Shown: positions 7,020 through 14,440 of the stretch, piece after piece
How positions within the stretch are numbered: the stretch's first letter is position 1
Layout of the letters: the number at the start of each line of letters is the position of its first letter
Source: VAYN01 sp964540905
GTDB taxonomy: Bacteria > Actinomycetota > Thermoleophilia > Solirubrobacterales > 70-9
DNA length: 64,000 bases
Assembly (NCBI GenBank): GCA_964540905.1
Contig: CAZIOS010000005.1
Coordinates: forward strand, 1-64,000
Direction: 5' to 3'
Made by a program: the position numbers and the translations under genes
Notes under the pieces: generated by a model
The model's input: the letters and a program-made list of their open reading frames with translations, nothing else
What the model was told of the DNA's origin: nothing
The model's database searches: none

Positions 7020-8216
7020 TCAGGCTGGGTCCAGCTTGGCGCCGACCAGGTCGGCGTAGACGGCCGCCGTGCGCTCGGCGACGTCGCCCCACTCGAAACG
7101 GCGGATGTGCTCGTAGGCTTCGGCGACCAGGCGGCGGCCGAGCTCGTCGTCGGAGAGGACGCGGATCGCGACCTCGGCCAGGGCGTCGGGGTCGTGGGCC
7201 CGAAAGCGCAGGCCCGCCTCCTCGTGGGGGACCACCTCGCGCAGGCCGCCGGTGTCGGCGACGATGCAGGGACAGCCGGAGGCCATCGCCTCCAGCGCCA
7301 CCAGCCCGAAGGGCTCGTAGATCGAGGGGACCACGGTGAGGTCGGCGATCCGGTAGAGCGAGTGCAGGGCGTCGTCGCCGATCCAGCCGAGGAAGGTGCC
7401 GTGCTCCATCAGGCCCAGCTCCTGCGCCTGGCGGTGCAGCTCGGCCTCGTGGGTGCCGGAGCCGGCGACCAGGAAGCGCGTGTTCGGCGCCACCTCCAGC
7501 ACCCGTGGCATCGCCTCCAGCGCCAGTTGGAAGCCCTTCTCGTAGACCAGCCGCCCGATCAGCAGCACCAGCTTCTGGTCGGGCCGGGCGAACTCGCCGC
7601 GCAGCCGCTGCAGCTCGGCCGGGTCCGGCACCTGCAGGTCGTCGGGGTCGATCCCGTTGGGGATGACGCTGATCCGCTCCTCGTCGACCCCGAAGATGTC
7701 GGCGATCTGCTCGCGCATGTAGTGGGAACAGGCGATCACCCGCCGCGAGCGGTTGGTGATCCAGCGCTCGACCCCGTGGATGTAGGTCTGCGGGTGCTTG
7801 TCGACCCAGCCCTGGTGGCGGCCGTACTCGGTGGCGTGGATCGTCGTCACCAGCGGCGCCTCGAAGCGTTTGGCGAGGTGGTCGCAGGCGTTGGCGACCA
7901 GCCAGTCGTGGCCGTGGACGAGGTCGAAGCTGTAGCGGTCGCCGAGCTCTACCCCGGCGGCGAGCATGTCGGAGTTCATCCGCTCGACCCAGGCGACGAA
8001 CTCGCCGAGGTCGGTCGGGCGCTTGGGCTCGCGGATGCGGTGGATGCGGACGCCGCCGCTGCGCTCCTCGGCCGGCGACTCCTCGCCGCCGCGGGTCAGC
8101 ACGTGGACCTCGACGTCGCGCTCGACCAGCGCCTCGGAGAGCTTGCGGACGTGGCGGGCGAGGCCGCCCTCGATCAGCGGCGGGTACTCCCAGGAGAGGA
8201 TCAGGACGCGGGTCAT
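7020..8216 (-). CDS. GT4 glycosyltransferase, Rv3032-like alpha-1,4-glucosyltransferase
   Basis: This 398-residue retaining GT-B glycosyltransferase of family 4 starts with the glycogen-synthase-like SWEYPPLIEGGLARHV. The C-terminal Rossmann domain has GRLVYEKGF and the E-x7-E motif in YEPFGLVALEAMASG (donor-ribose and phosphate binding). In mycobacteria the neighbour set methyltransferase-GH57-GT4 (Rv3030-Rv3031-Rv3032) makes methylglucose lipopolysaccharide, and Rv3032 elongates the alpha-1,4-glucan. The same three families occur here in the same order. It lies 10 bp after the GH57 gene, so the genes form an operon. A role in ordinary glycogen synthesis is the main alternative. Confidence 0.88.
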   Translation of the reverse strand: MTRVLILSWEYPPLIEGGLARHVRKLSEALVERDVEVHVLTRGGEESPAEERSGGVRIHRIREPKRPTDLGEFVAWVERMNSDMLAAGVELGDRYSFDLVHGHDWLVANACDHLAKRFEAPLVTTIHATEYGRHQGWVDKHPQTYIHGVERWITNRSRRVIACSHYMREQIADIFGVDEERISVIPNGIDPDDLQVPDPAELQRLRGEFARPDQKLVLLIGRLVYEKGFQLALEAMPRVLEVAPNTRFLVAGSGTHEAELHRQAQELGLMEHGTFLGWIGDDALHSLYRIADLTVVPSIYEPFGLVALEAMASGCPCIVADTGGLREVVPHEEAGLRFRAHDPDALAEVAIRVLSDDELGRRLVAEAYEHIRRFEWGDVAERTAAVYADLVGAKLDPA

Positions 8217-8226
8217 CGACGGGGTG

Positions 8227-9642
8227 CTACGGCTCCAGCAACGGAGCGAGGCTCAGGTCCGGGGCGAGTGAACGCATACGCGAATCGGTGGCAGATCGGC
8301 AGTCTATGGCCTCCAACATCGCCCGGCCGTGGTCGCTGGCGCGCTGGAAGGCGTAGTCCCCGGCCTGGCCGCGCTGGTCGAGGAAGGCCCAGTCGCTGGC
8401 CTGCGCCGCCAGCAGCTCCCGCCCGGCGCGCCGGGCGGCGTCGCCGCGCAGGCCGGCCGACAGCGCCCGCAGCAGCCGCAGCTCCAGCCGCCGGGCCGCC
8501 CAGGCGAGGTCGGCGACGGCGGGCGAGTCCCAGGTGCGGAGGTCCTTGCCCTCGCCCCAGGTCGAGGCGGCGAGCGGGCGCGGGAGCGGCTCGTGCTCGG
8601 CCAGCGCCTCGGGCACGGTGAGCAGCCGCACCCCCGCCGCCTCCGCCCCCTCCAGCACCGCCCGCAGCCAGAGCGGGCCCTCCGACCACCAGTGGCCGAG
8701 CAGCTCGGTGTCGATCGCGAAGACGAGCAGGCCGCGGCGCTCGCGGCCGGCGGCGAACTCGCGCAGGCGGGCGGCGGCGGCGGCGAGGAACTCGTCGGCC
8801 TGACGGCGGGCGGCGGCGGCGGCGGCGGCGGGGTCGTAGGCGCCTCCCCCCACCTTCCAGAGTCGTATCCCGCGCAGCGATTTGCCGGCGAACTGGGCGT
8901 GGGCGGGGTCGGACGGGTAGCCGTCGAGGGCCCAGAGCCAGCTGACCGCCTCCCAGTCGATCGGCAGCGCCACCGGCCCGGCCGCGGTGGCGATCGGCGC
9001 CAGCGCCCCCAGCGGCGCCTCGTGGGCGCTCTGGTCGACGCAGAACCACTCGACGCCCTGCTCGGCGAGCAGCCGCTCGAGCCCGGGAGCGTAGGCGCAC
9101 TCCGGCAGCCAGAGGCCACCGCCCTCCCAGCCGAAGCGGCGCCGGTGCGAGCGGATGCCGGCGTCGAGCTGCAGCCGCTGCCCCGCCCGCGTCGCCAGCA
9201 GCGGCAGCACCGCGTGGGTCGCGGCCGAGGCCGCCAGCGCCACCCGCCCCTCCGCCGCCGCCCGCTGGAACGGCGCCAGCGGCTCGCCGCCGGCCGCGTC
9301 GAGCAGCTCCAGCGCCCGCCGGTAGCGGGCCAGCTCGGCCTCGCAGGCGGCCCGGCACTCGGCCGGCACCTCGCCGAGGTCGGCCTCGGCGGCGCCGATC
9401 CGCCACTCGAGCAGGAAGTCGCGCAGCCGCGCCGCGGTCGCCGCGTCCTCGAGCTGGTCGGCCAGCACCGGCGTCACCGTCAGCGTCAGCCGCTCGGCGA
9501 ACTCCAGCAGCGGCAGGTAGGAGCGGATCACCGCGTCGAACAGCCACTCCTCGCCGAACGGGTAGGTCCCGAAGCCCTCCACGTAGGGCATGTGGGAGTG
9601 GAGGACCAGCGCCAGGTCGCCGGCGCTCTCGCGCCGGCTCAT
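8227..9642 (-). CDS. GH57 glycoside hydrolase / 1,4-alpha-glucan branching enzyme, Rv3031-like
   Basis: This 471-residue family GH57 protein probably adds alpha-1,6 branches to an alpha-1,4-glucan. The N-terminus LALVLHSHMPYVEGFGTYPFGEEW is the GH57 strand-1 motif. The nucleophile is Glu181 in LWLPECAYAPG and the acid/base Asp311 in AIDTELLGHWW. A C-terminal helical domain (about 390-470), typical of branching enzymes of this family, follows. Length and motifs fit actinobacterial branching enzymes rather than the longer GH57 amylases. It sits between the methyltransferase and the GT4 gene, with 13-bp and 10-bp gaps. Very GC-biased codon use produces a long antisense open frame, which was ignored. 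Confidence 0.9.
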   Translation of the reverse strand: MSRRESAGDLALVLHSHMPYVEGFGTYPFGEEWLFDAVIRSYLPLLEFAERLTLTVTPVLADQLEDAATAARLRDFLLEWRIGAAEADLGEVPAECRAACEAELARYRRALELLDAAGGEPLAPFQRAAAEGRVALAASAATHAVLPLLATRAGQRLQLDAGIRSHRRRFGWEGGGLWLPECAYAPGLERLLAEQGVEWFCVDQSAHEAPLGALAPIATAAGPVALPIDWEAVSWLWALDGYPSDPAHAQFAGKSLRGIRLWKVGGGAYDPAAAAAAARRQADEFLAAAAARLREFAAGRERRGLLVFAIDTELLGHWWSEGPLWLRAVLEGAEAAGVRLLTVPEALAEHEPLPRPLAASTWGEGKDLRTWDSPAVADLAWAARRLELRLLRALSAGLRGDAARRAGRELLAAQASDWAFLDQRGQAGDYAFQRASDHGRAMLEAIDCRSATDSRMRSLAPDLSLAPLLEP

Positions 9643-9655
9643 GCCGGCGTTCCTG

Positions 9656-10456
9656 TCATGCGGTGCTACAGACGGCGATGAAGTCCAGCGCCGCGTCGAG
9701 GTTCCCCTCCCTGAGAGCGAAATCGGAGGCGGCGATCGCCGGGGTGAAGCGGTCGTAGAAGCGCTTGGTCAGGCCAAGCCGCCTGTGGACGCCGTCCCAG
9801 CCGAGCTTGATCGCCAGCTCGTGCGCGCGCAGCTTGCGGGCGTGGAAGAGGCCGAGCAGCTCGACCCGCGGGAAGTGGGCCTCGCAGAGCGCCCGGAACT
9901 CGGCGGCCCGGAACTCGTGGACGTGCCAGGGGTTGTCGGACTTCTCCGCCCCCGGCGGCGCCAGGGTCAGCAGGTTGGGAGTCGAGACGAAGGCGACGCC
10001 GCCCGCGCCGAGCATCGACTTGAAGTGCTCGAGGATCGCGCCGGCGTCCCGCACGTGCTCGATCGTCTGCAGGAAGACGACGGCGTCGCAGGGCTCGGCG
10101 AAGCCCTCGACCAGGGCGCGCTCGAAGCGCAGGTTGGGGCGCCGGTAGCGCCGGCGCGCGTGCTCGTGGGCCTCCGGGTTGGCGTCGACGCCGACGACGC
10201 TGGCGGCGGTGCCGGCGAGCACGTCGGAGCCGTAGCCCTCGCCGCAGGCCATGTCGACGACCCGCTGGCCGCCGACCCGGGCCGCGATCCACTCGTAGAC
10301 GACGAGGTGGCGCCGGTACCAGTAGTTCTCCTCGGGCACGTCGGGCAGCGTCCGCTCGCCGGTCAGCGGCAGCGGCGGCACCCCGGGCGGCTGGTTCAGC
10401 TGGACGTAGCGGCCCTCCACGCCCGGCACCGTATTAGACACCGTCGGTTGCGCCAT
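9656..10456 (-). CDS. class I SAM-dependent methyltransferase, Rv3030-like
   Basis: This 266-residue protein has a Rossmann methyltransferase core (about 60-190). The SAM-binding segment is VVDMACGEGYGSDVL, an acidic residue lies at the end of strand 2 (VGVDAN), and LQTIEHVRD follows. The N-terminal segment LTGERTLPDVPEENYWYRRH resembles the N-terminus of Rv3030-type enzymes as I recall them. With the downstream GH57 and GT4 genes it reproduces the MGLP gene order, so it is probably a sugar O-methyltransferase; the acceptor is inferred. The ATG at 10456 was chosen because the frame upstream overlaps the divergent methyltransferase gene. The two divergent starts are only 21 bp apart. Confidence 0.85.
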   Translation of the reverse strand: MAQPTVSNTVPGVEGRYVQLNQPPGVPPLPLTGERTLPDVPEENYWYRRHLVVYEWIAARVGGQRVVDMACGEGYGSDVLAGTAASVVGVDANPEAHEHARRRYRRPNLRFERALVEGFAEPCDAVVFLQTIEHVRDAGAILEHFKSMLGAGGVAFVSTPNLLTLAPPGAEKSDNPWHVHEFRAAEFRALCEAHFPRVELLGLFHARKLRAHELAIKLGWDGVHRRLGLTKRFYDRFTPAIAASDFALREGNLDAALDFIAVCSTA

Positions 10457-10462
10457 TCCGCG

Positions 10463-10468
10463 TAATCT
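10463..10468 (+). promoter_or_regulatory. candidate -10 box (TAATCT) of divergent methyltransferase
   Basis: TAATCT lies 9 nt upstream of the ATG at 10478 within the 21-bp gap between two divergent start codons. There is no room for a leader with a ribosome-binding site, so a leaderless transcript is likely. Confidence 0.4.
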
Positions 10469-10477
10469 TCCGCGCCG

Positions 10478-11398
10478 ATGCCGGCCTCCCCCACCGCCAG
10501 TCCCGAGCACATCAAGGATGTGAACACGCGCTATCACGACGCGGCGGCGGAGGAATACGACACCAAGTGGGGCATCGACTTCGGCGACACCGGCCAGGAG
10601 CAGGTGCGGCTGAAGCTGGTCAAGGCGCTGGGCGGGCTCGACGGCCGCAGCTTCGGCGACGCCCTGGAGATCGGCTCCGGCACCGGCTACTTCTCGCTCA
10701 ACCTGGTTCAGCTCGGCGTGATCGAGCGCCTCACCGCGACCGACATCTCGCCCGGGATGCTGAAGCGGCTCGGCGCCACCGCCGCCGCCCTCGGCCTCGA
10801 CGAGGTCACCACCGTCGCCACCGAGGCCGAGCGCCTCCCCTTCGAGGACGCGAGCTTCGACCTCGTCTTCGGCCACGCCGTCCTCCACCACATCCCCGAC
10901 CTCGGCCGCGCCTTCGCCGAGTTCCGCCGCGTCCTGCGTCCGGGCGGCATGATCGCCTTCGCCGGCGAGCCCTCCCGCTACGGCGACCGCCTGGCGGCGC
11001 TGCCGAAGCGGGCCGGGACCGCGGTCGCGCCGGCCTGGCGCCGCCTGGTCGGCGCCCACCGCCGCGCCGTCCCCGAGGCCGAGCAGTCGCACGGCCACGC
11101 GCTCGAGGGCGAGGTCGACGTCCACGCCTTCGCCCCCGCCGACCTGCGCCGGCTGCTGCGCGAGGGCGGCTTCGAGCAGCGCCGCGTCGGCGGCGAGGAG
11201 CTGCTCTCCAACGCCTGGGGCTGGGGGCTGCGCACGGTCGAGTCGAGCGCCGAGCCGGACTCGGTCCCCTACCGCTGGCGCCGCTTCGCCTTCCGCAGCT
11301 ACATCGCCCTGCAGAAGGTCGACACGCGGGTACTCGAGCCCTATCTCCCGGCCGAGCTCTTCTACAACTTGCTGGTCTCGGCGCGTAAGTCGGCGTAG
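10478..11398 (+). CDS. class I SAM-dependent methyltransferase
   Basis: This 306-residue methyltransferase is of the Methyltransf_11/UbiE type. The SAM motif I is ALEIGSGTGYFSLNL, post-I is ATDISPGML, and the motif II/III region includes FDLVFGHAVLHHIPDL and LRPGGMIAFAGEP. The last 100 residues form an additional domain that probably binds the acceptor. Its closeness to the Rv3030-like cluster, in divergent orientation, suggests a second methylation step on the same polysaccharide or a lipid, but the substrate cannot be read from sequence. The ATG at 10478 is the first in frame after the divergent gene. Downstream lies the palindromic element region. Confidence 0.82.
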   Translation: MPASPTASPEHIKDVNTRYHDAAAEEYDTKWGIDFGDTGQEQVRLKLVKALGGLDGRSFGDALEIGSGTGYFSLNLVQLGVIERLTATDISPGMLKRLGATAAALGLDEVTTVATEAERLPFEDASFDLVFGHAVLHHIPDLGRAFAEFRRVLRPGGMIAFAGEPSRYGDRLAALPKRAGTAVAPAWRRLVGAHRRAVPEAEQSHGHALEGEVDVHAFAPADLRRLLREGGFEQRRVGGEELLSNAWGWGLRTVESSAEPDSVPYRWRRFAFRSYIALQKVDTRVLEPYLPAELFYNLLVSARKSA

Positions 11399-11421
11399 CT
11401 CGGCTACCTCGAAAGGCGGGA

Positions 11422-11542
11422 GGAGGGTGCGGGTGTCCCTCTCCCTTGCTGGGCTATTCGCCTGGAGAGCTGCCGGCCATCCGAGGACGTGCTCTCGGGC
11501 GAATAGCTAGCGCCGCGCGTCCGAGGGACACCCGCACCCTCC
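11422..11542 (+). repeat. palindromic element A (121 nt)
   Basis: The outer arms, GGAGGGTGCGGGTGTCCCTC at 11422-11441 and its exact reverse complement at 11523-11542, form a perfect 20-bp stem. An inner stem pairs GCTATTCGCC (11453-11462) with GGCGAATAGC (11498-11507) and continues through GAGAGC/GCTCTC (11465-11470/11491-11496). The element aligns without gaps to the reverse complement of element B. Confidence 0.85.
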
Positions 11543-11631
11543 TTCGCGATTCGGGTCACCTCCAAACCAAGAAGAACCGGGGATCGGGCAGGCAAACCGT
11601 CCTGCTGACGACCTTTGGCGCGATCTGAGTA

Positions 11632-11752
11632 GAGGGGTCGGGGTGCCTCTCGTACGAGCGGCGTTAGCTATTCGCCTGAGAACGCGATCTCGGACGGCCG
11701 CAACGTCTCCAGGCGAATAGCCCAGCGAGGGAGAGAGGCACCCCGACCCCTC
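11632..11752 (-). repeat. palindromic element B (121 nt), inverted homologue of A
   Basis: The outer arms at 11632-11651 (GAGGGGTCGGGGTGCCTCTC) and 11733-11752 form a perfect 20-bp stem. The inner arms GCTATTCGCC (11667-11676) and GGCGAATAGC (11712-11721) match element A. Compared with A in the same sense, the outer arm differs at six positions, and each is compensated on the other arm. Confidence 0.85.
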
Positions 11753-11785
11753 CCCCACACCCGCCCCGAAGTTCGTCGTCCCTAG

Positions 11786-12916
11786 CTAGTCCCTCTGCCC
11801 GAGCCGCGCCCGGAACAGTTTGACCCGGGAGTCGATGCCCTTGAGCCGCCGCTCGCCGATGAAGGTGTAGGCGAAGCCATCGCCGGCCGCCTCCCTGAAG
11901 GCGTCGTCGACGAGGACGCTGCCGGGCCTGGCCACCCCGGTGATCCGGCTCGCCAGGTTGACGGGCCGGCCGTAGTAGTCGCCCGACTGCGGCAGCACCG
12001 AGCCGCGGGCGAGGCCGGCACGAAGCCAGGGGAACTGCTCGCCTTCCGCCTCGGCGGCGGCGATCAGGCTCAGGCTCGCGTTCAGCATCGCTTCGGCGTC
12101 GGTGGAGACGAACATCACCGCGTCGCCGATCGTCTTCACCAGCCGCACCGGCGGCTCGGCGACGACGCTCGCCATCTCCTCCAGGCGGCCCGCGACCAGG
12201 CCCAGCTCCTCGGCGGGAATCTCCTCGCCGAGGCGGGTGAACTCGACCAGGTCGGCGAAGCAGACGGCGAGGTCGGCGGTGCCCCCGATCTCCCCCGCGG
12301 CGAGGTCGGCGGTGGCGATCACGTCGCGGCGGATCTGCTCCAGCATGTTCGCCTGCAGGGCGTGGACGAGGGTCGGCCCGATCAGCGGCAGCAGGAACTC
12401 GGCCGCGGCGGCGAAGCGCAGCGCCAGGTCGCGCTCGCTGTCGCCGGGCTGGGCGAGCGTCCTGATCACCAGTTCGCGGTTTGCCTCGGCGATCCTGGCC
12501 ATGCCCATCCCGATCGTGCGGGCGACCTGCAGCATCCCGTCCTCGGGCAGGCCGGCGTCGCGGAAGGCCTTCATCCGCAGCGCGGCTTCGAGGTCGGCCT
12601 CGGTCCCGCGCGGCTCGTCGGGGTCCGCGTAGGGGACGCCGAGAGCGGCGCTGAAGCGGCGCAGGAGCTCGAGGTCGAGTCCGGCGATCGCGGCTATCTC
12701 GCGGGCGGTGTAGCGGCGCCCGTCCCCGGCCAGGGCCCGCTCGACCGGGAGCAGCGCCAGCCGTCCCGCCGCCACCGCTTCGCGCAGCTCCTGCAGGGAA
12801 ACGCCCGCGGCGGCGAGTTCTCCGAGCAGGACGAGCCGCGCCTCCCGCGCCTCCCCCTCGAGGTCGTCGAGCAGCCCCTCGGCGGCGAAGTCGATCTCGG
12901 CGGGCATCGGCCGCAT
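11786..12916 (-). CDS. class III adenylate cyclase with N-terminal regulatory domain (Rv1264-like)
   Basis: This 376-residue cyclase converts ATP to cAMP. The N-terminal half (about 20-200) resembles the autoinhibitory regulatory domain of the pH-sensing mycobacterial cyclase Rv1264, including a long linker helix before the catalytic domain. The catalytic domain is intact for a homodimer: metal-binding Asp222 (FADLVEFT) and Asp265, adenine-specifying Lys261 (KTIGD) and Asp313 (SGDYYG), and transition-state residues Asn320 and Arg324 (PVNLASR). Starts at 12916 (MRP) or 12907 (MPAE) are both possible. It begins 8 bp after the gamma-glutamyltransferase stop. A CRP-like site at 61979-61994 suggests cAMP signalling in this genome. 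Confidence 0.88.
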   Translation of the reverse strand: MRPMPAEIDFAAEGLLDDLEGEAREARLVLLGELAAAGVSLQELREAVAAGRLALLPVERALAGDGRRYTAREIAAIAGLDLELLRRFSAALGVPYADPDEPRGTEADLEAALRMKAFRDAGLPEDGMLQVARTIGMGMARIAEANRELVIRTLAQPGDSERDLALRFAAAAEFLLPLIGPTLVHALQANMLEQIRRDVIATADLAAGEIGGTADLAVCFADLVEFTRLGEEIPAEELGLVAGRLEEMASVVAEPPVRLVKTIGDAVMFVSTDAEAMLNASLSLIAAAEAEGEQFPWLRAGLARGSVLPQSGDYYGRPVNLASRITGVARPGSVLVDDAFREAAGDGFAYTFIGERRLKGIDSRVKLFRARLGQRD

Positions 12917-12924
12917 TCTCGCGC

Positions 12925-14430
12925 TTAGGCGTAGGCGACGGCGCCGCCGCGGCGCGGGTCGCCGCCGCCGCTGAGGGCGCCGCTGGCGCGGTCGCGCGCG
13001 ACCGCCTGGACGCCGCCGAAGAAGAGGTTGATCGCCGGCCGCCGGGCGACCGCGAAGCCGCGCGCCTCGAGCCGCGCCAGCGCCGCCTCGTCGATCCCCG
13101 GCTCGGCCTGGACCAGGCCCGCCTCGAAGTGCAGCCGCGGCGCCTCGACCGCGGCCGCGACCGGGAAGCCCTGCTCGACCGCGCGGACGACGGTCTGCAG
13201 GATCGCCGAGCGGATCCGGTTGGAGCCGGCGCTGCCGAGGCCGAGCTCGATCTCGCCGTCGCGCAGGACCAGGGTCGGCGCCATCATCGACGGCACCCGG
13301 CGGCCGGCCGGGATGCGGTGGAAGCCGCCCGGGTTGAGGTCCTCCTCGCCGAGCATGTTGTTGAGGATCACCCCCGTCCCCGGCACCAGCACGCCGGAGC
13401 CGGAGCCGTTGGAGCAGGTGACGCTGGCGCACATCCCGGCGCCGTCGAGGACCGAGATGTGGGTGGTCGAGCCAAGCAGGTCGGCGGCGGCGAGGTCGAG
13501 CCCGACCGGCGCCAGGAAGCCCGCCTCCATCCCCTCCTCGTAGAGGGCGGCGGCGAAGCGCTCGCCGCGGCGGCGGTTGGCGGCGTCCATCGCCGCGACC
13601 AGCTGCTCGGGGCCGCTGCGCTCGCCCAGCCGCTCCAGCAGGCCGAGGCAGAAGGCGATCAGGATCCCTCCGGAGGAGGGCGGCGGGTTGGTCAGGACCT
13701 CGGCGCCGCGGAAGGGAGCGCGGATCGGCTCGCGCTCGATCGCCTCGTAGGCGACGAGGTCGCCGCGGCCGAGGGTGCCGCCGTCGGCGAGGACGAAGTC
13801 GCTGAGCGTGGCCGCGACCTCGCCGCGGTAGAACGGCTCCGCCCCTTCGGCGCCGAAGCGTTCCAGCGCCTCCGCCAGCTCGGGGAAGCGGAAGACGTCG
13901 CCGGCCCGCAGCGGCCGCCCGCGCGGCGCGTAGAGCTCCCGCGTGCCCGGCAGGCGCTCGTGGATCGGCGCCAGGATGTCGAGGATGTAGGCCTGCTCGG
14001 CGTTGACCGGCGCCCCCTCGCGGGCGAGCCGCACGCCGGCGGCGACCAGATCCGCCAGCGGCGCCGAGCCGAAGCGCTCCAGCGCCCGGACCAGGCCGGC
14101 CGGGGTGCCGGGCACCCCGCAGGAGGCGGGGCCGACGTAGAACGTCTGCACCGTCTCGGCATCGAAGCGGACCGGCACCGGCGCCAGCTCGGCGCCGCGC
14201 TCGATCCCGTCCCGTCCCGGCGCCGCGACGAAGAAGTCGATCAGCGCCGTCTCGCCGTCACGGTGGACCATCATGAAGCCGCCGGCGCCGAGCCCGGTCA
14301 GCGGGCTCTCGACCGCGAAGGAGGCGAGCACCGCGGCGACCGCGGCGTCGACCGCGTTGCCGCCCTCGCGCAGGATCTCGGCCCCGGCTTCGGCGCTGAG
14401 CGGATGGCCGGCGGCGGCGACCCCTGGCAT
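12925..14430 (-). CDS. ggt: gamma-glutamyltransferase (glutathione hydrolase family)
   Basis: This 501-residue Ntn-hydrolase proenzyme cleaves or transfers gamma-glutamyl groups. The autocleavage site and nucleophile is Thr322 in GSTTHISVLD. Downstream are the NNMLGEEDLNP loop, VPSMMAPTLVLRDG and the GSAGSNRI oxyanion segment, all typical. No signal peptide is visible at the N-terminus (MPGVAAAGHPLSAEAG), so the enzyme may be cytoplasmic, as in several actinobacterial GGT-like proteins; alternatively the start could be misplaced. The length is a little short for GGT (about 530-580). It lies between ftsZ and the adenylate cyclase on the same strand, 10 bp after the ftsZ stop. Confidence 0.9.
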   Translation of the reverse strand: MPGVAAAGHPLSAEAGAEILREGGNAVDAAVAAVLASFAVESPLTGLGAGGFMMVHRDGETALIDFFVAAPGRDGIERGAELAPVPVRFDAETVQTFYVGPASCGVPGTPAGLVRALERFGSAPLADLVAAGVRLAREGAPVNAEQAYILDILAPIHERLPGTRELYAPRGRPLRAGDVFRFPELAEALERFGAEGAEPFYRGEVAATLSDFVLADGGTLGRGDLVAYEAIEREPIRAPFRGAEVLTNPPPSSGGILIAFCLGLLERLGERSGPEQLVAAMDAANRRRGERFAAALYEEGMEAGFLAPVGLDLAAADLLGSTTHISVLDGAGMCASVTCSNGSGSGVLVPGTGVILNNMLGEEDLNPGGFHRIPAGRRVPSMMAPTLVLRDGEIELGLGSAGSNRIRSAILQTVVRAVEQGFPVAAAVEAPRLHFEAGLVQAEPGIDEAALARLEARGFAVARRPAINLFFGGVQAVARDRASGALSGGGDPRRGGAVAYA

Positions 14431-14440
14431 GGGGCCTCGG

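Larger units (their letters stand above)
11399..11785. other. 387-bp intergenic region between convergent genes with two palindromic elements
   Basis: No credible gene was found. The region is dominated by two 121-nt palindromic elements in inverted orientation (11422-11542 and 11632-11752) separated by 89 bp. Short open frames of 60-83 codons run across the elements, but they lack ribosome-binding sites and most differences between copies would change amino acids. Confidence 0.7.

Noticed and set aside
8760..8835. GGC/GCG-rich tract in the GH57 gene as a microsatellite
   Set aside because: It encodes a run of alanines in the correct frame of the GH57 protein and needs no other explanation.
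11404..11758. Short open frames over the palindromic elements, with similar LGYSPG peptides
   Set aside because: The similarity follows from nucleotide homology of the two elements. Most differences are non-synonymous, there is no ribosome-binding site, and base-pair compensation explains the pattern better.
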